64,000 nucleotides of DNA. Origin: Geothrix sp. (GTDB taxonomy: Bacteria; Acidobacteriota; Holophagae; Holophagales; Holophagaceae). The stretch's first letter is position 1. The number at the start of each line of letters is the position of its first letter. Below the pieces are notes generated by a model. That model saw only the letters and a list, made by a program, of their open reading frames with translations, was not told the DNA's origin and ran no database searches. Shown in pieces: positions 56,223 through 64,000 of this stretch. The stretch is taken from assembly GCF_030219325.1 (NCBI RefSeq), contig NZ_CP126625.1, forward strand, positions 732,857 to 796,856. Reading direction: 5' to 3'. The position numbers and the translations under genes are program-made.

Positions 56223-57581
56223 TCAGATTTCCTCGACTGTCACGCCCCATGTGACGAGTTCCCGGGGCAGCAGGGCGGGCCAGTAGGCCACGATCTCCTG
56301 GGCCTTTGGACGCCCCCCGGCGAATCCTGTGACGCCCGCCGGGCCCGCCGTCACCAGGGGCGCGATCTCCCGGCCGAAGCGCTCGACCTTCCGACGATCC
56401 GGATCCTTCACGCTGAGACGCAGCACGATCTCGGCGGGATCCGCCGGAACCGGGGCGATGCCCGCATGGACCGTGCTGGCGCCCAGGAACTCGGCATCGG
56501 TGTGCTCGTATTCGAACCCCGCAGCCTGCAGGCGCTTCCAGACGATGTCGGCGCAGAGCCGGGCCTTTTCGAGGGCCCGGGGGCCGCTGAGCGTCAGCTG
56601 GCCGGTGGCCTTGTAGCCCTTCAGGTAGGCGCCGCTCACCTTGAGGAAGGGCGTTCGGGGCCGGCCCTGGATGCCGCTCACGCGGACCCGGTCGGGTCCG
56701 GCCTGTTCGAGGTGGATGGAGGTGAAATCGGCCACCACGTCCGGCGTGATGTAGTGGCGCGGATCCCCCATCTCGTAGACCAGCTGCTCGCTCACGGTGT
56801 CCACCGTGACCATGCCGCCGGTACCCGCATGCTTGGTCACCACGAAGGAGCCATCCTCCGAGCACTCGGCAATGGGATAGCCCACGTTCCAGAGCTCGGG
56901 CACCTCCCACCAGCGGGTGAAGTTGCCCCCGGTGCTCTGGGCACCGCACTCGAGGATGTGCCCGGCCACGGTGCCGGCGGCGAGCCGGTCCCAGTCGTCG
57001 GCTGCCCACTGGAACTCGTGGATCAGGGGCGCCAGGGTGAGACCCGGATCCGTGCAGCGGCCGGTGAGCACGATGTCGGCGCCGGTCTCCAGCGCCTCCA
57101 CCATGGCCTGGGTCTGGAGGTAGACGTTGGCGCTGAGGATCTCGCGCGGCGCATCGAAGAGGCCCTCGTCCGTGTCCATGTTCGCCAACTTCAGGCCCTG
57201 GGCCTGGAACTCGGGCAGGCGCGCCAGCACGTCATCGCCGGTCACCGTGGCGATCTTCAGGCCGGTGACGCCGAGCTGCTTCGCCACTTCCAGCACCGCC
57301 GTCCGGCAGGCTTCGGGGTTCACGCCGCCGGCATTGGCCACCACGCGGATGCCCTTGGCCTTGAGCTGGGGGAGCACCCGCTTCATGAGGTCCACGAAAT
57401 CCGTCGCGTAGCCCAGCTGGGGATCCTTGCGCCGCTGCTTCTGCATGATGGAGAGGGTGACCTCCGCCAGGTAGTCCAGGGTCAGGTAGTCGATGCCCCC
57501 GGCCTCCACCAGGCGCACCGGGGCATCGATGCTGTCGCCCCAGAAGCCTTGGCCATTGGCGATGCGGACGAGCTTGGACAT
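56223..57581 (-). CDS. AtuA family (DUF1446) protein
   Basis: 452 residues beginning SKLVRIANGQGFWGDS, with LDYLAEVTLSIMQKQRRKDP, VVANAGGVNPEACR, TGRCTDPGLTLAPLIHEF and TKHAGTGGMVTVDTV: all typical of the acyclic terpene utilization protein A family. AtuA is required for citronellol/geraniol catabolism in Pseudomonas, but its reaction is unknown, and many bacteria have this gene without atuBCDEF. None of those are here. Followed on the same strand by the FG-GAP gene after about 100 bases. Confidence 0.85.
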   Translation of the reverse strand: MSKLVRIANGQGFWGDSIDAPVRLVEAGGIDYLTLDYLAEVTLSIMQKQRRKDPQLGYATDFVDLMKRVLPQLKAKGIRVVANAGGVNPEACRTAVLEVAKQLGVTGLKIATVTGDDVLARLPEFQAQGLKLANMDTDEGLFDAPREILSANVYLQTQAMVEALETGADIVLTGRCTDPGLTLAPLIHEFQWAADDWDRLAAGTVAGHILECGAQSTGGNFTRWWEVPELWNVGYPIAECSEDGSFVVTKHAGTGGMVTVDTVSEQLVYEMGDPRHYITPDVVADFTSIHLEQAGPDRVRVSGIQGRPRTPFLKVSGAYLKGYKATGQLTLSGPRALEKARLCADIVWKRLQAAGFEYEHTDAEFLGASTVHAGIAPVPADPAEIVLRLSVKDPDRRKVERFGREIAPLVTAGPAGVTGFAGGRPKAQEIVAYWPALLPRELVTWGVTVEEI

Positions 57582-57607
57582 GGAGACTCCGGGGGGAATT
57601 CACCAGT

Positions 57608-58990
57608 CTAGTGCGTCCGGATCTTTTCCAGCAGGTGGTCCACGCCATGGGCGTAGTAGTCCAGCAGGGGCGCCTTGTGGGGTGGCAGCACCAGGTGGCC
57701 GTCCTCCAGCACGAGGATGCGCCGCAGGAGGAGCACGCGCAGGCCCACGTCGAAGGCCCGCTGGTACGAGCCCCGGGGCAGATAGAGCGGCAGGCCCCGC
57801 GCCTGGGCGGCCGCGAACACCTCGAGCAGGTGGTCGCGCAGCTGAGCCCGGCCCGGGGCGGGATCGTCCATGCTGCGATAGGTCCAGGCGACGGCCGCCA
57901 CGGGCGTGATGGGCACCTCCTCGCCCACGGCCCGGGCCAGGGAATCGGCGAAGGCCTCCAGCAGAGGTTTCCGGGCTTCCCAGTCCAGGGCGCGCAGGTC
58001 GGCGCCTTCCAGCGCGGCCCGGGCATGGATGGGCTGGCCGAAGTTCACCACCGCGTAGCCGAAGCGGTGGAAGCGGCGGGTGGCGCCGCGCCAGACCAGG
58101 CCCAGCAGCCAGAGGGAGGTCCGCCGGATGAGCGCCAGGGGGCTGCGCCGCGGCTTGCCCAGGGACTCGCGCACCAGGTTGCTGTCCTCCACCACCCGGT
58201 CGTAGTTGATGCCCACGGGAATGAAGACCAGATCCTTCGCGCCGGCGCGGAGCATGTAGTCCAGCAGGCCCAGCTTGGGGGCCTGCAGCCGCCCATCGCG
58301 GCTGAGGCCACCTTCGATGAAGATGCCCTGGGTGGTGCCCTGGGCCACGGCCCGCTGCACGTAGCGCTCCAGCACGGCGTGGTAGAGCGGATCGCGGAAG
58401 CGCCGTCGCACGAAGAAGGACCCGAAGCTGCGGAAGAGGCGCTCCAGCGGCCAGACCCGCGCCCACTCGCCCACGGCGTAGGAGATGGACACGCGGTTGG
58501 CCAGCAGGAAGGCCACCAGCAGGTAGTCCGCGTTGCTGCGGTGGTTCATCACATAGACCACGGACGCGTCTCGGGGGATGCGGTTCAGGGCGGCCTCGGC
58601 GCTGCGGCCGATGCGCACGCGGTAGCAGGTGCGCAGCAGCCAGCCCGCGAGGCTCTTGCCGAACGTGTAGGTGGTGATGAGGTTGAAATTGGGGATGATC
58701 TCGTCGAGGTAGAGGCTCACGTCGGCCAGCAGGCTGGCCTCGTCCCGACCCGAGGTCGCGGCCTGTTCCGCGATCCGCGTCCGGAGCTCGGGATCGGCCA
58801 GCAGGTCCAGCTTGAGCCGCTGCTTCCGCGTGACGGTGACCGGGTTCAGCCGGAAGCCCAGCTCCCGCCGGGTCCGCAGGGCGTGGCGCCAGGACCAGCG
58901 GCGCAGGGCCCGGCGGAGGATCCGGCGGAGCAGGATCAGCACCACCAGCCCCGCCGCGGCGAGGAGCCACCATCCATGTTTGGAAATCAT
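57608..58990 (-). CDS. PlsB-like glycerol-3-phosphate acyltransferase family protein
   Basis: 460 residues. N-terminal membrane helix (WWLLAAAGLVVLILL). Acyltransferase block I NHRSNAD (HX4D), block II around FFVRRRFRD, block III FIEGGLSRDG, block IV FIPVGINYDRV; this block order and spacing match the PlsB/GPAT type. It is shorter than E. coli PlsB (about 800), so it represents the compact form seen in several phyla. Acylates glycerol-3-phosphate or a similar acceptor at the inner membrane. Upstream frame extensions are not supported. Confidence 0.82.
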   Translation of the reverse strand: MISKHGWWLLAAAGLVVLILLRRILRRALRRWSWRHALRTRRELGFRLNPVTVTRKQRLKLDLLADPELRTRIAEQAATSGRDEASLLADVSLYLDEIIPNFNLITTYTFGKSLAGWLLRTCYRVRIGRSAEAALNRIPRDASVVYVMNHRSNADYLLVAFLLANRVSISYAVGEWARVWPLERLFRSFGSFFVRRRFRDPLYHAVLERYVQRAVAQGTTQGIFIEGGLSRDGRLQAPKLGLLDYMLRAGAKDLVFIPVGINYDRVVEDSNLVRESLGKPRRSPLALIRRTSLWLLGLVWRGATRRFHRFGYAVVNFGQPIHARAALEGADLRALDWEARKPLLEAFADSLARAVGEEVPITPVAAVAWTYRSMDDPAPGRAQLRDHLLEVFAAAQARGLPLYLPRGSYQRAFDVGLRVLLLRRILVLEDGHLVLPPHKAPLLDYYAHGVDHLLEKIRTH

Positions 58991-59032
58991 GGGTGGGAGT
59001 ATGACTCGATCCGCCCGCAATGGGGAGTTGCG

Positions 59033-60291
<1,259 letters not shown>

Positions 60292-60295
<4 letters not shown>

Positions 60296-61530
60296 TTGGC
60301 GGCTCCCGGACCCTCGGTGGCCTTGGCCAGCTTGACCTTCCTGCCCTGGGCCAAGGCGCCTAGGCCCTTGGGGGGGCCGCTGATGATCTGCTCACCCTCT
60401 TTGAGACCTTCCAGCACCTCCGCGGCCCGGCGGGTGGTGGCGCCCAGGCGCAGGACGCGCTCCTCGGCCGCATCCCCCTTGAGCACGTAGACGGTGCTGC
60501 GGCTGCGGGCCATGAGCCCCAGGCCTCCGCTGCGGTCCTCGCGCTCCAGGATGGCCTGCAGCGGCACCGCCACCACCTGCTTCACCTCGTTGGCCAGCAC
60601 TGCCACCCGGGCGCTCATGCCCGGGCGCAGCCGGTCCAGGTCCTCGGCCCGGCCAGCCAGCTGGATGCGAACCTTGTAGTTCTGGGCTTCCTGGTTGGAG
60701 GTAGACGACTGGTTCGGGAGCCGGTCGGAGCTGGTGGCCACGTTCACGACGCAGCCCTGGAAGACCATGCCGGGAATGGCGTCGACCTGGATCTCCGCGG
60801 GCTGGCCCAGCTTGAGCTTGGCCACCTCCAGCTCGCTGATCTTGCACTCCGCCAGGAGCTGCGACATGTCCGAGATGACCATCAGGATGGCGCTGGCGAT
60901 GTTGGTCTGGCCGGCGATGGCGGTCTCGCCCTTCTCGGCCTTCAGCCCAGTGATCCGCCCCGCCATGGGCGCGCGCAGCTCGGTCTTGTCGAGCGCGTCC
61001 TGGGCCAGGGCCACCTGGGACTGGGCCTGCTGCACCGCCACCTTGGCCCGCTGGAGGGTGATGTCGGCGTTGTCATTGGCCAGCTTCGCCTCCTGGTGCT
61101 GATCCAGAGAGATGAGCCCCTGGTCGAACAGGGCCTGCTGGCGCCGGAAGGCGCCCGACACCTTGCGGAACGTCGCCTCGGCGGTGTCCTGGTCCTGCCG
61201 CGCCATGCGGAGGCTCAGTTCGGCACGGTTGAGGTCCTGCCTGAAGCGCTCCTGGTCGAGCGTGACCAGCAGGTCGCCGGCCTTCACCATCTGGCCGTCC
61301 TTGACGTGGATGGCCTTGATCTCGCCCGTGACGGTGGTGCCGACGTTCACGCGGCTCAGGGCCTGGATCTCGCCGTTGGCGGTGACGCTGTCCTTGATGT
61401 CCTGGCGCTTGATGGGCTCGACGGTGTAGAGGATCTCGACGTCACCGCCGCGGCCGAAGACCTTCCAGCCGCCGAGACTTGCCAGCAGAAGTGTGGCTGC
61501 ACCGAGGACATACCATCTCTTTCGTTTCAT
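60292..61530 (-). CDS. MacA-like periplasmic membrane fusion protein
   Basis: 412 residues. N-terminal anchor (VLGAATLLLASLGGW), barrel-sandwich hybrid domain (IKAIHVKDGQMVKAGDLLVTLD), alpha-hairpin coiled coil of about 100 residues (FRQDLNRAELSLRMARQDQD onward), the second lipoyl half (RAPMAGRITGL), then beta-barrel and membrane-proximal domains. Bridges the inner membrane transporter to an outer membrane channel. Translationally coupled to the permease gene. Confidence 0.92.
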
Positions 61531-61664
61531 GCACCACCCATGGGAGGGGCCCTGGTAAGGAATCGACCATGGGCGAATACCTGCCCCCAGTGTGCAGGAT
61601 TCGATACCAAATGGTCATCAGGAAACCGCTCGCAGCGGCGGCCTTGGTGGACTGGGGAACGGCG

Positions 61665-62405
61665 CTACTTGGCGCCCAGCACGCGCAGGCCGATGCCGAA
61701 GGCCATGGGGAGCAGCACGCAGATGAGCGCCCCCGCGGTCTTCATGCGGACCAGGTGTCGCAGGGCGAGGTAGGTGAGCACGGCTTCGACCAGGTAGAAG
61801 AGGTCCAGCGTGTAGAAGAAGGCCTGGAGCTTGATGCTTTCGGTATGCAGGAAGTAGCCCAGTGAGGTGGGGGCGATCTTGTCGGGCGTGAGGCCGCCGA
61901 TGGGACGCACCAGGCAGATCACCACGATCAGCAGCATCTGGGGCAGCTTCACCAGGGCCGGTACCACGGCCGCGCTCAGGGCCTGGGGATAGCTGGGGGC
62001 TTCGCCCTCGGGCAGGGCCTTGCCGATCAGCCAGTAGAACAGCGCCACGAGGGCCATGGCGGCGGCGGTGCCGAAGAGGGCGCCCAGGATGCTGAAGGGG
62101 AGGATGAACTTCTTCTGCATCTCGATGATCATGTCGATCTGCGAGGACTGGACCTGGGGGTTGCGCTCGAGGATGGGGCGCAGCATCTCGTCCACGTCCA
62201 CCTTGAGGCCCCAGGCGACGGTGATGACCAGGGCGAAGGTGATGAGGACACCCAGGGCCCAGCCCCAGCTCGGCGCCTTGCTCAGCCGCTGGAAGAGTTC
62301 CACCGGCGCCGTGAACACCCCCGCGATCTGATCCAGTAGGCCGGGGGCCTGGGGAGGGGTCGGCTCGGGCTGATGGCCATACAGGGATTCGGGCTGGTCG
62401 CTCAT
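61665..62405 (-). CDS. YIP1 family membrane protein
   Basis: 246 residues. Pro-rich cytoplasmic N-terminus, then IAGVFTAPVELFQRLSKAPSWGWAL, typical of bacterial Yip1-domain proteins, and about five membrane helices. Function unknown. ATG 62405 follows a GGAG-rich stretch on the minus strand; longer upstream frames are not supported. Divergent from rocD. Confidence 0.83.
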   Translation of the reverse strand: MSDQPESLYGHQPEPTPPQAPGLLDQIAGVFTAPVELFQRLSKAPSWGWALGVLITFALVITVAWGLKVDVDEMLRPILERNPQVQSSQIDMIIEMQKKFILPFSILGALFGTAAAMALVALFYWLIGKALPEGEAPSYPQALSAAVVPALVKLPQMLLIVVICLVRPIGGLTPDKIAPTSLGYFLHTESIKLQAFFYTLDLFYLVEAVLTYLALRHLVRMKTAGALICVLLPMAFGIGLRVLGAK

Positions 62406-62546
62406 GGGGGCTCCGTGGCATTCACGATAGGGGGGTCTGCGCGCCATTGTCGCAGGCCACCGCCCAACGGCGGGATTCGGCCGCCGGCCGGTGCATGGTT
62501 CCCGGGGGATGGCCCCTGACAATTCGTCAAGAAAACATTGAGAAAC

Positions 62547-62575
62547 CTGACAACCGTGCCCGGCGGGACTAGAGT
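62547..62575 (+). promoter_or_regulatory. Promoter for ornithine aminotransferase gene
   Basis: CTGACA (62547-62552), 17-base spacer, TAGAGT (62570-62575), about 50 bases before the start. A short dyad TGACAATTCGTCA just upstream (about 62517-62529) could be an operator. Confidence 0.5.
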
Positions 62576-62625
62576 TTTAGACCTCGAACCTCGCCAGTCC
62601 CCCACTCAACCCATCCGGAGGTCCC

Positions 62626-63837
62626 ATGGCCACCCTCGCCGCCAAGTCCGAGTCCCTGATCGCGCAGGAGAACCAGTTCGGCGCGCACAACTACCATCCG
62701 CTCGACGTCGTCTGCACCAAGGGCGAGGGTGTCTTCCTCACCGACGTGGACGGCAAGAAGTACATGGACTTCCTGGCCGCCTACTCCGCCGTGAACCAGG
62801 GCCACAACCACCCGAAGATCGGCGAGGCCATGATCGCCCAGATCAAGACCCTGGCCCTCACCAGCCGCGCCTTCCGCAACGACCAGTTCCCCCCGCTGCT
62901 CGAGAAGCTCTGCAAGCTGACGGGCTTCGACAAGGCCCTGCTCATGAACAGCGGCGCCGAGGCCGTGGAAACCGCGCTGAAGGCCATGCGCAAGTGGGGC
63001 TACGACAAGAAGGGCATCGAGTACGGCAAGGCTGAAATCATCGTGGCCGACGGCAACTTCCACGGCCGCACCATCTCCATCGTGGGCTTCAGCACCGATC
63101 CCGACAGCACCAGCAAGTTCGGCCCCTTCACCCCCGGTTTTGTGATCGTGCCCTACGGCGATCTGGAAGCCGTGAAGAAGGCCATCAACCCGAACACCTG
63201 CGCCATCTTCATGGAGCCCATCCAGGGTGAGGGCGGCGTGGTCATCCCGCCCGAGGGCTTCCTCAAGGGCCTGCGCGAGGTGGCCACGGCCAACAACTGC
63301 CTGCTGGTGCTGGACGAGATCCAGTCCGGCCTGGGCCGCACGGGCAAGATGTTCGCCTTCGAGCACGAGGGCATCCGTCCCGACGGCATCACCATCGGCA
63401 AGGCCCTCAGCGGCGGCTACTACCCCGTCAGCGCCTTCCTGGCCAACGACGAAGTCATGGACGTGTTCACCCCCGGCATCCACGGCAGCACCTACGGCGG
63501 CAATCCGCTGGCCTGCGCCGTCGCCAGTGCCGCCCTGGATGTGCTCGTCGACGAGAAGCTGGTGGAGCGCGCCGCCGAACTCGGCGAGTACTTCGCGAAG
63601 CGCCTGCGCGGCATGAAGTCCGACAAGGTGGAGCTGGTGCGCGTGCGCGGCCTGTGGGCCGGCGTGCAGCTCAAGGAGAGCGCCGGCAAGGCCCGTCCCT
63701 ACTGCTACCAGCTCAAGGATCGCGGCATGCTCTGCAAGGACACCCACGAGCAGATCATCCGCCTCGCGCCCCCCCTCGTGATCACGAAGGAGCAGATCGA
63801 TTGGGCCGTGGACCAGCTGGAAGCCGTCCTCGCCTAG
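62626..63837 (+). CDS. rocD: Ornithine aminotransferase
   Basis: 403 residues, class III PLP aminotransferase. YHPLDVVCTKGEGVF near the N-terminus and SGAEAVETALKAMRKW are typical of ornithine aminotransferase. The PLP-binding Asp lies in LLVLDEIQSGLGRTG and the Lys in TIGKALSGGYYP (about 258). Converts ornithine and 2-oxoglutarate to glutamate-5-semialdehyde and glutamate. GGAGG precedes the ATG. With arginine deiminase and the amino-acid permease elsewhere in the window it indicates arginine/ornithine catabolism. Confidence 0.94.
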   Translation: MATLAAKSESLIAQENQFGAHNYHPLDVVCTKGEGVFLTDVDGKKYMDFLAAYSAVNQGHNHPKIGEAMIAQIKTLALTSRAFRNDQFPPLLEKLCKLTGFDKALLMNSGAEAVETALKAMRKWGYDKKGIEYGKAEIIVADGNFHGRTISIVGFSTDPDSTSKFGPFTPGFVIVPYGDLEAVKKAINPNTCAIFMEPIQGEGGVVIPPEGFLKGLREVATANNCLLVLDEIQSGLGRTGKMFAFEHEGIRPDGITIGKALSGGYYPVSAFLANDEVMDVFTPGIHGSTYGGNPLACAVASAALDVLVDEKLVERAAELGEYFAKRLRGMKSDKVELVRVRGLWAGVQLKESAGKARPYCYQLKDRGMLCKDTHEQIIRLAPPLVITKEQIDWAVDQLEAVLA

Positions 63838-63858
63838 CTGGAAAGTCCGACTCCCGAC

Positions 63859-63883
63859 CGCGCCCCCTGCTCCAGGGGGCGCG
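63859..63883 (+). terminator. Hairpin after rocD
   Basis: 10-bp perfect stem CGCGCCCCCT / AGGGGGCGCG with loop GCTCC, 22 bases after the stop; no T-run follows, so possibly factor-assisted or a stabilising 3' end. Confidence 0.6.
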
Positions 63884-64000
63884 GTGCGTTCAGGCCTGTC
63901 CATCCTCCCTGGTTGCAACCTGGAGGGCGCCAAGGGAGGAACCCGGAATAGGTCGAACAGACTAAGATGCTTTAGGTCAAATTAAGATAATATTAATGTT

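Overview
The window is GC-rich chromosomal DNA of a free-living Gram-negative bacterium. Lipid A and phospholipid acyltransferases, a lipoprotein, ClpX/Lon and a futalosine-pathway menaquinone gene are all present. The style of the proteins, the [FeFe]-hydrogenase module, the SUF operon and the mix of fermentative and amino-acid catabolic genes point to Acidobacteriota, probably class Holophagae (Geothrix/Holophaga-like). That assignment is inference, not proof. I see no rRNA, tRNA, CRISPR array, intact insertion sequence or replication origin.

Layout. 1-4.5 kb: end of an acyltransferase-family membrane protein, an APC amino-acid permease, ComF, an old-yellow-enzyme reductase and a compact XPF/ERCC4-type nuclease. 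4.5-13.6 kb: a GTPase of the cyclic-2,3-diphosphoglycerate synthetase family, a large DUF748/AsmA-like envelope protein, a PlsC-like acyltransferase, protoporphyrinogen oxidase, a 2-Cys peroxiredoxin and arginine deiminase. 13.6-20.1 kb: lpxL-like, greA, clpX, lon, a tiny membrane protein and a YihY-type membrane protein, all on + and probably partly one operon. 20.1-20.9 kb: a broken Bro-N gene followed by a cluster of three different palindromic repeats. 20.9-30.5 kb: a sigma-54 response regulator with a reduced enhancer-binding-like partner and a hemolysin-III protein, gamma-glutamyltransferase, bacteriohemerythrin, an S9 peptidase and ribosomal protein S1. 30.5-38.6 kb: a TANGO2/NRDE protein, a lower-GC unknown membrane gene bracketed by a duplicated nfu tail, and the operon sufB-sufC-sufD-sufS-sufU-nfu on the minus strand. 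38.6-47 kb: a zinc-ribbon TPR protein, GTP-dependent PEP carboxykinase, a TPR protein, a PstS-like binding protein paired with a hybrid histidine kinase, and MqnD. 47.2-52.7 kb: a three-gene NAD(P)-linked [FeFe]-hydrogenase whose flavoprotein subunit is a NuoF-GltD fusion. 52.7-64 kb: an SRPBCC protein, HtrA protease, Hsp20, an FG-GAP lipoprotein, an AtuA-family protein, a PlsB-like acyltransferase, a MacA/MacB-like transporter pair, a YIP1 protein and ornithine aminotransferase.

Together the genes describe an organism that makes Fe-S clusters through SUF, feeds them to a soluble multi-cofactor hydrogenase, makes menaquinone by the futalosine route, can degrade arginine/ornithine, and runs gluconeogenesis or anaplerosis through PEPCK. 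The most unusual sequence-level features are non-coding. Palindromic repeats built on AACCGCGAATG occur three times, twice inside the suf operon. Two cases show the 3' end of a minus-strand gene (peroxiredoxin and nfu) repeated downstream, with extra DNA between the copies.
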